Shown here: in pieces, positions 1 to 7,828 of the stretch
Layout: the number at the start of each line of letters is the position of its first letter
Numbering within the stretch: the first letter of the stretch is position 1
From: Planctomycetaceae bacterium
GTDB lineage: Bacteria > Planctomycetota > Planctomycetia > Pirellulales > PALSA-1355
NCBI GenBank assembly: GCA_003153375.1
Contig: PLYM01000233.1
Location: 1 to 46,273 of the forward strand
Length of the DNA: 46,273 nt
Direction: 5' to 3'
Position numbers and translations under genes: made by a program
Notes under the pieces: model-generated
Seen by the model: the letters and a program-made list of their open reading frames with translations, nothing else
Told to the model about the DNA's origin: nothing
The model's database searches: none

Positions 1-2
1 TG

Positions 3-143
3 ATTGACCCAGCTGACTACAACCGCATCCTGATCACCGACTCCGCTGAGGAAGCCGTTCGCTCGGTGACCGAGGTGGCCTTGCCTCAGTTCGGGCTCAC
101 TTACGGGCCGCGAGTGAAACGCCATTGGTATTTGTGGGAATGA
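3..143 (+). CDS. C-terminal end of a LOG-family (TIGR00730-like) Rossmann protein, 5' truncated by window edge
   Basis: Only the last 46 codons are present; the gene starts before the window. The visible tail contains the stretch ILITDSAEEAVRSV, which resembles the last helix region of the LOG / TIGR00730 Rossmann-fold family (cytokinin riboside monophosphate phosphoribohydrolase-like, often misnamed lysine decarboxylase). The catalytic motifs of that family lie upstream and cannot be checked here. The call therefore rests on a short segment and is tentative. It is followed by a run of remnants and small genes. Confidence 0.45.
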   Translation: MDPADYNRILITDSAEEAVRSVTEVALPQFGLTYGPRVKRHWYLWE

Positions 144-177
144 GCTCCATTCGCATGGGTGGCTAATTCAACTCAGC

Positions 178-339
178 ATGAAGATCCATCAGTTGACCAC
201 GAACGAGGCGCTGGGCAGCCTGCAAAGCGGTCCCGAAGGGCTCTCGGACGAGCAGGCCGCTCGTCGAGTTTGGACTCCAATCAAGTCGTGCGGCCTTTTA
301 CTGCCTTCGCTCAATCTCCCAACATCTTCGCCACGATAA
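178..339 (+). pseudogene. Remnant of a cation-transporting P-type ATPase (N-terminal domain only)
   Basis: A 53-codon frame beginning MKIHQLTTNEAL and containing GLSDEQAARR matches the start of the cation-ATPase N-terminal domain (PF00690), which precedes the actuator and membrane domains of P-type ATPases. After codon ~31 the similarity ends and the frame reads unrelated sequence to a stop. The rest of a ~850-900 aa transporter is missing. The remnant overlaps the 3' end of an opposite-strand small gene, so the ATPase was probably cut by a rearrangement that brought in the downstream sequence. Confidence 0.6.
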
Positions 340-439
340 AAATCAGGACGGCTCCGCCCAGGCCGCCGCCACCCAATAGGTAGACGAGTGAATATCCGAT
401 TGCGGCCAACGGAAACATGGTGTGCGCGAAAAGTTCCAC
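311..439 (-). CDS. Small hydrophobic membrane protein (42 aa)
   Basis: A short GTG-started frame with a strong ribosome binding site (AGGAG six bases upstream). The peptide begins VELFAHTMFPLAAIGYS, continues through a Gly-rich turn (LLGGGGLGG) into a second hydrophobic segment (AVLIFIVAKMLG) and stops. It therefore looks like a two-helix inner-membrane peptide with a glycine hinge. I do not recognise a named family. The clean RBS, the complete hydrophobic architecture and the neighbouring small membrane-protein genes on the same strand support it being real. Its 3' end overlaps the P-type ATPase remnant on the other strand. Confidence 0.6.
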   Translation of the reverse strand: MELFAHTMFPLAAIGYSLVYLLGGGGLGGAVLIFIVAKMLGD

Positions 440-503
440 GATGAACTCCTTAAAAACCCGGGGTAAGGTCTACTATGATTGATTTGATCGCCCAGTCGTG
501 ACT

Positions 504-746
504 TCAGTCCAGGAGCGACGCTGTCGGATTCTTTGAGTTAAATTCAGCGGTAGTGGCCCGGCCTGTATCCCGATCATAAATGATGTAGGTATTTGCACTG
601 GAACCGGGATGGAATTCATATCTTTCCGGCTTCATCAGCTCTGCCGACAGGATCATCGCGGCGCCCAGAATAAGCGAGCCGACAAAAATCGCGGCAGCAA
701 CCTTGTGGTGACCGTGAACCGGTCTGTCGACTTGAGTATTTTGCAT
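504..746 (-). CDS. Hypothetical single-pass membrane protein (80 aa)
   Basis: Start chosen at the ATG preceded by AGGAGG with a 7-base spacer; an upstream in-frame TTG is too close to the RBS. The protein has a short polar, His-containing N-terminus (VDRPVHGHHK), one hydrophobic helix of about 20 residues (roughly residues 17-36, AAAIFVGSLILGAAMIL), and a polar C-terminal domain of about 40 residues rich in Tyr, Asp and Thr. The arrangement suggests one membrane anchor with a small periplasmic or cytoplasmic tail. No family recognised. It belongs to the same-strand group of small stress-type genes between 0.3 and 2.4 kb. Confidence 0.55.
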   Translation of the reverse strand: MQNTQVDRPVHGHHKVAAAIFVGSLILGAAMILSAELMKPERYEFHPGSSANTYIIYDRDTGRATTAEFNSKNPTASLLD

Positions 747-943
747 AGGCAAACCTCCTTTAGCGAGAGATGAACTGGAGTCGTTTCATTCAGCACGTGC
801 ATACGACAGTATGGAGCCCTATGGCGCCAATCCGCTGTTGCGGGCAATCGTGGCGTCTCATTGTATCATTTTCCCGCACCGTGCGGCGGTAAACTAGCCG
901 ATTGGCGACGCTGAGAACCGACCGCAACGAGACCGTATTCGGG

Positions 944-1150
944 TCAATCAGACTGTTCGCCAAAGTCCGCCACGCGCAGGACCGTCACCCAACCCCAAAC
1001 TGGCTCGCCGTATTCATAACGCAAAACCTCGGCCGTTTGACTTACCAGTTGCATGCCGGCTTCTTGCGCAACCTGCAGGAGATGGTCGCGGTGGTGAGCG
1101 AAGCGGCCTGAGTCGGTCAAGCAGAACGGAAATGGGCGAGCAACGGCGCG
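944..1150 (-). pseudogene. C-terminal remnant of a class I SAM-dependent methyltransferase (TPR-methyltransferase type)
   Basis: The minus-strand frame reads RPFPFCLTDSGRFAHHRDHL then VAQEAGMQLVSQTAEVLRYE and ends EPVWGWVTVLRVA. This pattern (phenylalanine/proline strand, a Ser-Gly-Arg-Phe-Ala-His turn, a helix, 'vlR.E.G.PV.g.v.vL') resembles the last two strands of predicted TPR-repeat methyltransferases. The SAM-binding half is absent: upstream the frame runs into the start of a different small gene (1170-1259). It is therefore a truncated remnant. Family assignment is by resemblance only. Confidence 0.45.
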
Positions 1151-1169
1151 GCAAAACTGCGCACACCCC

Positions 1170-1259
1170 TTACCGTCGGCGGGTCCAAAAATAGCCGCCA
1201 CCCCCGCCGAACAGAAGGATCAACACAATGATCAATATGATCAGCTGAGTATTGTCCAT
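1170..1259 (-). CDS. Tiny membrane peptide with C-terminal Arg cluster (29 aa, DUF3309-like)
   Basis: A 29-aa frame: short polar start (MDNTQ), a hydrophobic helix of Leu/Ile/Val (LIILIIVLILLF), a run of five glycines, then YFWTRRR and the stop. Tiny proteins of this design, annotated as DUF3309 or simply hypothetical, are common in bacteria and usually lie near other stress-related small genes, as here. The RBS is weak (AAAG about ten bases upstream). The gene overlaps the edge of the methyltransferase remnant, suggesting that it sits at the recombination joint. It is short, so confidence depends mainly on the architecture. Confidence 0.55.
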   Translation of the reverse strand: MDNTQLIILIIVLILLFGGGGGYFWTRRR

Positions 1260-1330
1260 GAACTTTGACTTTCTGTGATTAAACCAAACCGGGCTCCGCC
1301 ACCCTATCTCATTCGCGGACCGCCAGAAGC

Positions 1331-1502
1331 TCATCTCACGGCCTGCTCGACCTTGCCGACAGCCTTCTGGGCGACTTGCCTAATCCCATTGACGGGTCTA
1401 GTCGGCCTTACCCTTGTCGCGAAGATTGTCGTTGCCGGACAATGCGCCAGCTGCATTCCTAATTCGCCTATTGCCACGTCCGTCTTGCCAACCCACGATG
1501 GC
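1331..1502 (-). pseudogene. Decayed CsbD-family gene
   Basis: Read on the minus strand, the sequence gives KTDVAIGEL, then after a one-base frame change AAGALSGNDNLRDKGKAD followed by a stop, then in another frame QVAQKAVGKVEQAVR and a final stop. Together these pieces spell a CsbD-family protein (PF05532), whose hallmark is 'G..k...GaltgdD.l...Gk.dq..G..q'. There is no usable start codon, one internal stop and at least two frame changes, so it is a pseudogene. An intact family member is at 2173-2349. Confidence 0.7.
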
Positions 1503-1507
1503 GGCTC

Positions 1508-1675
1508 TCACTCAACTGGCCCTCTGCGGCCAGTGACCAGGGAAATTACGAAGAGAATCAGGAACACCACGAATAGAATTCTGGCGATCTGCATCGCGAC
1601 GCCTTCTAGACCCCAGAAGCCAAGTGCCCCCGCGACCAGTGCCACAATCAAGAAGATCAGCGCGTATCGAAGCAT
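1508..1675 (-). CDS. DUF1328 / UPF0391 small membrane protein
   Basis: A 55-aa protein starting [20 protein letters not shown] and continuing through a second hydrophobic helix ([15 protein letters not shown]) to TGRR near the end. This is the complete DUF1328 (UPF0391, E. coli YtjA-type) architecture: two transmembrane helices, a Gly-Phe-(Gly/Trp) turn, and a basic C-terminus. The ATG chosen is preceded by GAGAG at a workable distance and matches the family's usual start; the longer upstream frame is not conserved. The function is unknown; family members are commonly linked to stress responses. It lies next to two csbD genes, one intact and one decayed. Confidence 0.9.
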   Translation of the reverse strand: MLRYALIFLIVALVAGALGFWGLEGVAMQIARILFVVFLILFVISLVTGRRGPVE

Positions 1676-1725
1676 CAGTAACTCTCTCGAAAAGGAAAGG
1701 ATTTTAGCACGGGCCAATCGCGTCT

Positions 1726-1896
1726 TCACTTCTTGTCCGTAGATTCTTTGTGGATGTCAGTCGTCGTCGTTGTGCCTTCAGACGTGGTCACGGTTGTGTC
1801 TGTCTCTGTCTTGACTTCCTTCTTCTTGTTCATGTCGCAGCCAGCGAAAGGCACCATCAAAACGGCGAACACGAACAGGGGGAGTAAACGCTTCAT
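1726..1896 (-). CDS. Small Thr-rich lipoprotein (56 aa)
   Basis: Begins with a signal peptide, [20 protein letters not shown], ending in a lipobox-type PFAGC, so the mature protein would start at the lipidated Cys (residue 20). The mature part is short, charged and threonine-rich (tracts such as [18 protein letters not shown]), with no predicted fold. Start chosen at the ATG preceded by GGAG. Small Thr/Lys-rich lipoproteins of this kind are frequent in planctomycetes next to DUF1328 and CsbD genes; role unknown. It lies 50 bases upstream of the DUF1328 gene on the same strand and may share its transcript. Confidence 0.75.
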   Translation of the reverse strand: MKRLLPLFVFAVLMVPFAGCDMNKKKEVKTETDTTVTTSEGTTTTTDIHKESTDKK

Positions 1897-2172
1897 GGTT
1901 GAGGCTCCGAAAAATGGACAGCGTTGGATCACGCGACAGACCGCCTGGTGCGAATAGCACAACTAGCTATTAAGGTACGCTGAACTGATCCCTTATTCCT
2001 GGACGACAGGAAAATCGAGGCTGGTTGCCCAGCAGCCCCCAAGAGAGCATTTCATCAAGTTTCAACACTGAAATGGCTTCTGACGCTCGACCCTGCGCAG
2101 CACCAAGGTAGTGCGGCGGTGAGTTATTCTGTCAAAGCCGAAAAAGCCTGCGGTTCTATCTCCACTGCATTG

Positions 2173-2349
2173 CTATTTCTTCAGATCATCGAGAACGTCT
2201 TTGGTCTTTTCTACGACCTTCTCGACCACCTGCTTGACCTTGCCAGTCGCCTGATCCAACTTGCCTTCGCGACGCAGCTGGTCATCACCAGTGAGCGCCC
2301 CTGCAGCTTCCTTAATTCGCCCTTTGATTTCTTCGCTTTTTCCACTCAT
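2173..2349 (-). CDS. CsbD family stress-response protein
   Basis: A 58-aa hydrophilic protein, MSGKSEEIKGRIKEAAGA then LTGDDQLRREGKLDQATGK, followed by a Lys/Val-rich amphipathic helix. This matches the CsbD family (PF05532): 'eeikGk.keaaG.ltgd..l..eGk.dqa.Gk.kq'. CsbD proteins are abundant cytosolic proteins, often controlled by general stress sigma factors; biochemical function unknown. The chosen ATG has AGGAG eight bases upstream, and the start fits the family's length. The neighbouring decayed copy (1331-1502) indicates an earlier duplication or a second acquisition. Confidence 0.88.
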   Translation of the reverse strand: MSGKSEEIKGRIKEAAGALTGDDQLRREGKLDQATGKVKQVVEKVVEKTKDVLDDLKK

Positions 2350-2998
2350 AGCTCGATCTCCTAAGTTAGCGGTCGTCTTGGTTCCACGCGAAACTAGCCT
2401 GGGCTGGGCACCCACTTTGCCGACATTTCGACCTATTCGCGGGTTCAAATCTTAGCCCGTTAGCGATGCCGCATCTTCTTAGCAACTTGCGCGCCAGAAC
2501 GAGTCTGAGTCTCATTGTTAAGACCTGTGCTTGATCCCTGCGTCACCTGGGCTCGGCACACGGCAAGGAGATTTCTGTCGCGGCACGGACCCTCGTCACC
2601 GACTGGAAAGCATTATGGTAGGTGGCCTTTAGTGGACCGCTAATCTTCGAAGTGACGCGCAAGTTCATCGCAACTGGCCCTAGACCGCACAGTTCATGCG
2701 CCCGTTCGCACACAGCAACCGTCGCGGCAGCCGAATCCGCACCTTTGCATCGTCTCGCGCGACCAATAGTTGCCGCTTCCTGATTTCCGTCCATCGAAAA
2801 CCGGCCTGGCGAAGGTCGTCGGCGACCGACTCATGGTCGGCGAGAGTCACGCCGTGCAGCGGCTGACGGAGAAAAACTCCGCTGCTCGCCGAATGGTGCA
2901 GTTCAGACGGAGTGGCAACATGACAATGGAGCCGTTTTTTCGCGCAGAATTCGCGAATGGAACGGTGCGAGCTGACACCGAAAATCGCCGTAAGTCAT
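2350..2998. other. Non-coding or decayed stretch, no supported gene
   Basis: Open frames here (for example the minus frame 2543-2794) show no family resemblance, no convincing ribosome binding site and no hydrophobic or repeat architecture. The stretch ends exactly at the tRNA-derived att-like repeat. It probably holds the csbD promoter region followed by decayed sequence at the island edge. Confidence 0.4.
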
Positions 2999-3040
2999 TA
3001 CGCCCGACAGGAATCGAACCTGTAACCTGCGGATTAGAAG
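2999..3040 (-). repeat. tRNA-Arg(TCT) 3' half, att-like direct repeat, copy 1
   Basis: Read on the minus strand this is the anticodon loop CTTCTAA (anticodon TCT, Arg), the 3' strand of the anticodon stem (TCCGC), variable loop AGGTT, the T arm ACAGG-TTCGATT-CCTGT, the acceptor strand CGGGCGT and the discriminator A. The sequence on the 5' side (…AGAGTTGC) cannot form the anticodon, D or acceptor stems, so this is not a functional tRNA. The same 42 bases occur at 16783-16824. Tyrosine-recombinase elements that integrate at tRNA anticodon loops duplicate exactly this half. Confidence 0.85.
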
Positions 3041-3322
3041 GCAACTCTTGCCGAGATCAGAAAAGCCCGTTTTCTTCGAGGATTATCGGCATTTTATACC
3101 TCGCGGTGGCAATTGCAAGGCGCTGCGAACAGACCCCTGTTTTGCCCAACAAAAAGCGGTATCGCGAAAACCAAAACGGTAATTACCGGCGTGCGAGCCG
3201 AGCGCGTGATCGGTGAGATCGGCCATTGCTGCGGCGTCGTAGAGGACGATCGATTGCGGCCCATGCCCGAAGCAATCCGGGCAGGCCTGGAGATGGTGCT
3301 GCCGCGGTGGCTGAGGCTTTGG

Positions 3323-3823
3323 TCACACGCGCATCGCGCCGCTAACCGGTGGCGCCCAGGCAAGCTGGTTTTGTTCGGCCAGCATGGCGTCGATGCGCGT
3401 GAGAATCTCGGCGGGATATGGAGTCGTCTTTCGCGCCTGCAAGTCGACCAACGCGTTGACGCACTCAAAGTGGGCAGCCACTTTTCCGGTCGATTCATTG
3501 ACCATGAACATGAGGTAATGGATCATTTTGGCCGACCGCGCCACCATCCGGGCGTAGACGCAGATCTGGCTGTCGGCCATTACCTCGTTGATGAACCAGG
3601 TGTGGTGCTCCAGATCCATCGTGCCCGAGCCATGCGCTCGACGGAACTCGCGTGTCAGACCCAAATGATCGTGCAGCGTGTCTCCCGCGTCGTCGAAAAG
3701 CGCCACGTACCAGCGCATGTTCATGTGATTGTTCAGATCCAGATATGCCGCGGGAATCGTGCGGCGCAGGCACACCGGCCGCAATGCAGCAATGTCGTCG
3801 ACCGAGATATTTGTAGGCTTCAT
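3323..3823 (-). CDS. Hotdog-fold acyl-CoA thioesterase family protein
   Basis: A 166-aa protein containing YLDLNNHMNMRWYVALFDDA at about residues 27-46. That segment is the hotdog-fold hallmark of the 4-hydroxybenzoyl-CoA/betainyl-CoA thioesterase type, in which an Asp in 'D.n.HmNn..Y' is catalytic and the following long helix packs in the sheet. The strands after it (TWFINEVMADSQICVYARMV and KMIHYLMFMVN) fit the remaining fold. The likely reaction is hydrolysis of a small acyl-CoA; the substrate cannot be told. The length is typical for a single hotdog domain. It stands alone, just inside the tRNA-derived repeat, with no co-directional neighbour close by. Confidence 0.8.
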   Translation of the reverse strand: MKPTNISVDDIAALRPVCLRRTIPAAYLDLNNHMNMRWYVALFDDAGDTLHDHLGLTREFRRAHGSGTMDLEHHTWFINEVMADSQICVYARMVARSAKMIHYLMFMVNESTGKVAAHFECVNALVDLQARKTTPYPAEILTRIDAMLAEQNQLAWAPPVSGAMRV

Positions 3824-4219
3824 GGAGATGGTCCTTTTGGGCGGCGGAAAGGCGTCCTGCGCGGATGAGCGTCGGTCAGTACGGGCTGGCAGATTCGCGG
3901 GCCATCGTTGGACATCGATTCACGCCGGGCGGACTATGTTTGCCACAAGCGCGGGCTACCTGAGACCGTGATCGAGGCCGATTCGAGAAGGACCCGCCCG
4001 CACTTCTAACCGTTGCCATTTTGCGAAATCACGTGCGCGGTTGGCCAGCGGTTCCCGCTTCGAGGGCACGAAAGAAATAGACCGCCCCCTCCTCCCGGCC
4101 CTTTCGAGGTGCATTATCCGGTTTATGGGGCGGTCATCAATAAGACGATCGCACCGCATTGGTCGGACTTGCCCGATCTGGACGCGTACAATCAGGGTCA
4201 GCGCACAACCTGAATCGTG
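3824..4219. other. Intergenic stretch with a 9-bp inverted repeat, no supported gene
   Basis: No frame here resembles a protein family. The only structure I see is the inverted repeat GACCGCCCC / GGGGCGGTC at about 4080-4088 and 4129-4137 with a 40-base loop. There is no U-tract, so it is not a standard terminator. Confidence 0.35.
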
Positions 4220-4424
4220 CTATTCTCGATTCAGCAATTGATGCAGTTGGTTCGCCAGCTCGTTGATCGCCGCCGCGGTTCTTTGACGCGGACAAAAACC
4301 GGGTCGTTGGCCGGGAAGTGCTTCTGATGCATCCGTCCTTCAAGGCGGTCGAGAAATGCAGCTCCGAGTGCACGCGCCGGTAGAGCCTCTCGATCTGCCA
4401 GGCCTCTAAGCTGTTGCTGTTCAT
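4220..4424 (-). pseudogene. Frameshifted copy of the 70-aa helical protein found at 31350-31562
   Basis: Starting at the ATG at 4424, the minus strand reads MNSNSLEAWQIERLYRRVHS, then shifts frame to RLEGRMHQKHFPANDPVF, then shifts again to INELANQLHQLLNRE and a stop. These three pieces align in order with the intact protein at 31350-31562 (MNSNSLELWQIEKLFRRAQA … EGRMHQKHFPAKDPVYEAVK … AVNELSIQFHHLM). At least two indels separate the frames. The upstream DNA also matches the intact copy (CAAATGTCCAYAT in both). It lies just downstream of the DUF6602 gene. Confidence 0.8.
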
Positions 4425-4502
4425 CGGCTCGCCCTCGCTTGACGAGTTTAGCCGATAGTGTGCAAATGTCCATATGCACAATCCGGCGTGTCCGACAATG
4501 TG

Positions 4503-5417
4503 TTACGATGCAAATAAGTGCGAGCACCGATATCCATCTTTGCGAGCTCCGTATCCGCCAGTAAGAGTCGTTGGAAGGCAATATTCATGGTCATGCCCAT
4601 TGAGAGAATGAACTAGGTCGATCATGAATCGCCAGAATTCATTCGGCCCAAAGTCGCCGGAGACGACATGCGTGAACGTGTCCTCAACGAACGATGGAAA
4701 GGCGGCGCTCACATCGCATCCATCATTGACGACGCCGCTGATATCTTCCATTCCTGACATCATGTAGGAGGTGCTGGCAGACCAATTGGGATGGCGTTGG
4801 CCGCGGATGATTAAGGCCCCGATGAATTGCATGAAGGGGTCTTTCTGCCAAAACGGTGCCAAGGCACCCAGAGCATCAGCGTATTCCTTGGCGTCGCTGA
4901 CTTTGGTCTCGAAGAATACGGCGGCCGCGCGAAACTCCGATGGAAGCGAGCTGGGCCTGGCGCCCGGATAAGGTGGCTTGGTGGCCTGGAAGCTACGAAG
5001 CTTCAGCAGTTTGCGTGTGACTTGGGTGGCCATCGCCTTGTTAAACGTGGCCTTAACCTCGATGACACCGCGGACGAATTCGACCGGAATTCCGCGCTCG
5101 CCGGCAGATAGGCTTTCTTCCTTTGTGCGTCGAACAAAGAGAACAGGCGATTCCTGCGAGTCGTAAATAATGACGTCCCATTCTTCAAGCGGGCCAGCAT
5201 AATCCAAGTTAGGAGTGATGATATAGCCTTTGGTGACGCCATACTTCTTGGGCAAGAATTGCTCAAGGAATGTGCGGAAATGGGCCTCGCAACTGACGCC
5301 GTGGGCGGTTTTGATAGGGTCGTCAGCACCCTGTTTGACCGCTGTATCATAATCAGCGAGCAATTTTGAGCGCTCGGCGTCCAATGCTGTGGGTCCGACG
5401 TGTTCTGATTGTGGCAT
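4503..5417 (-). CDS. DUF6602-type restriction-endonuclease-like protein
   Basis: A 304-aa protein whose N-terminal ~130 residues follow the DUF6602 pattern: Glu44 in a helix (CEAHFRTFLEQFLPKKYGV), a Tyr-Gly-Val turn, then EEWDVIIYD with Asp81, and further on GVIEVKATF with Glu120 and Lys122. The Asp…Glu-x-Lys spacing is that of a PD-(D/E)xK nuclease core, which suggests DNA cleavage, although the activity of this family has not been established to my knowledge. The C-terminal half is unassigned. It lies 50 bases downstream of a 174-aa gene on the same strand, probably co-transcribed. Proteins of this family are common in defence islands. Confidence 0.7.
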   Translation of the reverse strand: MPQSEHVGPTALDAERSKLLADYDTAVKQGADDPIKTAHGVSCEAHFRTFLEQFLPKKYGVTKGYIITPNLDYAGPLEEWDVIIYDSQESPVLFVRRTKEESLSAGERGIPVEFVRGVIEVKATFNKAMATQVTRKLLKLRSFQATKPPYPGARPSSLPSEFRAAAVFFETKVSDAKEYADALGALAPFWQKDPFMQFIGALIIRGQRHPNWSASTSYMMSGMEDISGVVNDGCDVSAAFPSFVEDTFTHVVSGDFGPNEFWRFMIDLVHSLNGHDHEYCLPTTLTGGYGARKDGYRCSHLFAS

Positions 5418-5467
5418 CGGGACGGTCTCGCTAGTTGAACAGCAAAATAAACTCAGGGATTCTGTGG

Positions 5468-5992
5468 CTACTTGCCGCGATAAGAGTCAAACATGTGTTG
5501 GTGATAGTCTTCAAGGTCCCACGCCATTTCGCTAAAGGCCAACGCGATTGGGGTAAGATCCTTTTCCAATTGAAGAAATAGGTCGATGCCCTCGGTGTGG
5601 GGCATCGTGAGGACTTTCTTCGCCTTGGCTTTCAATGCAGTCAGCTTCTGGCGCGAAATCGGATTGGCGATAAAGTTGTGGGCGTCGAGATGTTTGTGGA
5701 AGGATTTGGCCCGCTCGACTGGGTCCGCAATATCTAGCAAGCCTTCTTCCTCTTTGAGCATCGCGAGATAGATATTGAGCGCGCCCAGCGCATGAATGCT
5801 CTTGGTCGGGTCCAACAGGTCTTGCGAAAACCAGGGCGTATGCACTCCGAAGCGCCCGACGAGCACCTCACGGAAGTCGATGTCGCGGCTCTCGGCGATG
5901 AAGTCCTTCTGTCGTTCGAGTTCTTCGAGAAAGTTCGACAGGCGTTTGCAGATCAGTTTCCGGATATAGTCACGCGGACGATACGTCAGCAT
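5468..5992 (-). CDS. Hypothetical helical protein (174 aa), operon partner of the DUF6602 gene
   Basis: A soluble, mostly helical protein starting MLTYRPRDYIRKLICKRLSN and ending MFDSYRGK. It is rich in Leu, Lys, Glu and Asp and lacks membrane segments, Cys clusters or a recognised catalytic motif. The first in-frame ATG is preceded immediately by GGAGG with no spacer, so the true start is uncertain, but an upstream stop leaves no better choice. The next gene downstream is the DUF6602 protein, with only 50 bases between, so the two likely form one unit. Function unknown; by context it could be an accessory or partner subunit. Confidence 0.55.
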   Translation of the reverse strand: MLTYRPRDYIRKLICKRLSNFLEELERQKDFIAESRDIDFREVLVGRFGVHTPWFSQDLLDPTKSIHALGALNIYLAMLKEEEGLLDIADPVERAKSFHKHLDAHNFIANPISRQKLTALKAKAKKVLTMPHTEGIDLFLQLEKDLTPIALAFSEMAWDLEDYHQHMFDSYRGK

Positions 5993-6423
5993 CCTCCGGG
6001 CCGGGCTGGCCCAAATCGGGAAGCTTCAGTCGGGGAATCCACTGCGCCGATGACCATCTGGACTATCCAAGGGCGCCACGACGTACTTTTTGAGCCAATT
6101 CTCCGGTTTGCACGGGTTAAACAGTCTTCCAGGCACTGACATTAGCCTACATTTGTGAGGCACTGGTCACGGTTGGGCGGTAGACCACGTTGGCGCCCGG
6201 TCTGGATGGCAAGCACCAGCGACACCCGTAAGCGATCGCGCCGAGAACCGGTGTATACGTTGCCGTGTCCGTCCCCCTGGGGGCCACTACAATTAGGGTC
6301 AGCGAATCCGAGCCGGGGTACGGTGCCAGAGCTTTGGTTACTCGCCGAGCCTCTCCCAACCGCACGAGCGGGGGTCACGTTACGTAGAACTTGTCGAATC
6401 ATTCAAGGTCGAGCGGCACTCTC
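5993..6423. other. Divergent intergenic region between the 174-aa gene and the efflux operon
   Basis: About 430 bases between a minus-strand gene and the plus-strand efflux operon, so it should hold promoters in both directions. Frames on either strand show no family resemblance. I see no clear -35/-10 pair or metal-regulator operator that I can defend. Confidence 0.35.
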
Positions 6424-7809
6424 ATGCAATTGCAACTCAAAACACGAGCCTCAGTCGTCATCGGCGTCTTGTTGCCGATCGTCGTCTTGGTCTGCGTGAT
6501 TATCTGGCGCAATGCTGCGGGTGAATCGAAGGAATCCGAAACTACGGGGGAGGAGGCCGCGGCACATGGCGCGGCGTCCAAGGCCGTCCTGGATTCGATC
6601 GAATTGAGTCCGCGCGTTGTCAAACTGGGCGGCATCGAAGTCGCCCGAGTTACGCGACCGACGCGGCCTCGGAACCTGGAACTCAGAGGGTCATTGGCGT
6701 TTGATTCAAACCGGCTCGTGACGGTTAGCGCGCGATTTCCCGGTGAAGTCGTCGAAGTCGCGACCATTGATGAGCCCGTAGTGCAGTCACCCGGCAACCC
6801 AACGCCACCCATCAAGCGCCCGCTGAGCTATACGGATCGCGTCACCAAGGGACAACGGCTTGCCATCCTGCGGAGCAAGGACCTTGGTGAAAAGAAGAGC
6901 GAGCTGGTCGATGCTCTGGCGCGTTTGAAGTTGGATGAAGTGACACTCAGTCGGCTGAAGACGTTGGTTGAAAGCGGCGCGGGCATGGAGCGGTCCGTGC
7001 GTGAAGCGGAACGGACGGTCGATGTTGGGTTGCTCGCTGCCAGGACAGCGGAACGGACTTTGCGCTCCTGGGCCATCAGCGAAGAAGAGATTAACCGCCT
7101 CAAGGCTGAGGCACAGCGTGTCAATCTACGTGATAGCGGCGAAAAACGAAGCGAAACCGACTGGGCTCGCGTCGAAGTCATTGCGCCGATGGACGGACGG
7201 ATCGAAGAAAAGAATATCACCGTCGGTGATCTCGTCGACACCAACGCCGAACTGTTCAAGATCGTCGACATGAGCGTCATGAGCGTCTGGCTGCATGCTT
7301 ACGAGGAAGACTTGCCGTATTTGCGACAGTTAGTGCGTCCGATTCGGATCGAGCTTCGACTCCCGGCAAATCCAAACTTGGGCGTGCTCGAAGGAACCAT
7401 CGATCGGATCGGTGACATTATCGACCCGAATGAGCACATGGCGCTGTTAATCGGGTCCGTTAAGAATGAAGATGGCGTCTTGCAAGCCGGCCAGTTTGTC
7501 TCCGCGACCATTCATCTTCGGAACGAGCCCAACATTGTCGAGATTCCGGCCACGGCGCTCGTGGATGAGGACAGCGATTGCTATATCTTTGTTCAGCCTG
7601 ATCCCAAGGTTCCGCGATTTCAATGTCGCAAGGTGCTCGAAGTGCGGCGCCAGCATGATGTGGTTTATGTTCGATCGCAGCTGAGCGAAGACCAGCGGCA
7701 AAAGGGTCTGCAAGAATTGCATGCTGACGAACTCGTTGTGTCTCGCGGTGCGCTTGAATTAAGAGAAGACCTGCTTCAGCAGCAGACGGCTGCGGGCTCA
7801 GCGCCCTAA
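6424..7809 (+). CDS. czcB: RND efflux periplasmic adaptor (CzcB/CusB-like membrane fusion protein)
   Basis: A 461-aa protein with an N-terminal membrane anchor (residues ~9-27, SVVIGVLLPIVVLVCVIIWR). Then come a beta-barrel/lipoyl half, a long coiled-coil hairpin (KSELVDALARLKLDEVTLS … EINRLKAEAQRVN), and the second lipoyl strand VIAPMDGRIEEKNITVGDLV, which is characteristic of HlyD/CusB-type adaptors. It bridges the inner-membrane pump and the outer-membrane channel. The start is placed at ATG 6424, giving a short basic N-terminus; a TTG 33 bases upstream is possible. The czcA gene follows after 19 bases and then czcC, forming one operon for divalent metal export. Confidence 0.88.
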   Translation: MQLQLKTRASVVIGVLLPIVVLVCVIIWRNAAGESKESETTGEEAAAHGAASKAVLDSIELSPRVVKLGGIEVARVTRPTRPRNLELRGSLAFDSNRLVTVSARFPGEVVEVATIDEPVVQSPGNPTPPIKRPLSYTDRVTKGQRLAILRSKDLGEKKSELVDALARLKLDEVTLSRLKTLVESGAGMERSVREAERTVDVGLLAARTAERTLRSWAISEEEINRLKAEAQRVNLRDSGEKRSETDWARVEVIAPMDGRIEEKNITVGDLVDTNAELFKIVDMSVMSVWLHAYEEDLPYLRQLVRPIRIELRLPANPNLGVLEGTIDRIGDIIDPNEHMALLIGSVKNEDGVLQAGQFVSATIHLRNEPNIVEIPATALVDEDSDCYIFVQPDPKVPRFQCRKVLEVRRQHDVVYVRSQLSEDQRQKGLQELHADELVVSRGALELREDLLQQQTAAGSAP

Positions 7810-7828
7810 CCTGCTGAATGGTGCACCC

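Noticed and set aside
2543-2794. Minus-strand 83-codon frame in the 2.35-3.0 kb gap
   Set aside because: No RBS, no hydrophobic or family pattern; likely chance in GC-rich DNA.
2999-3073. Complete tRNA-Arg gene at the repeat
   Set aside because: Only the 3' half is present; the adjacent bases cannot form the anticodon-stem 5' strand, D arm or acceptor 5' strand. The same holds for the copy at 16783.
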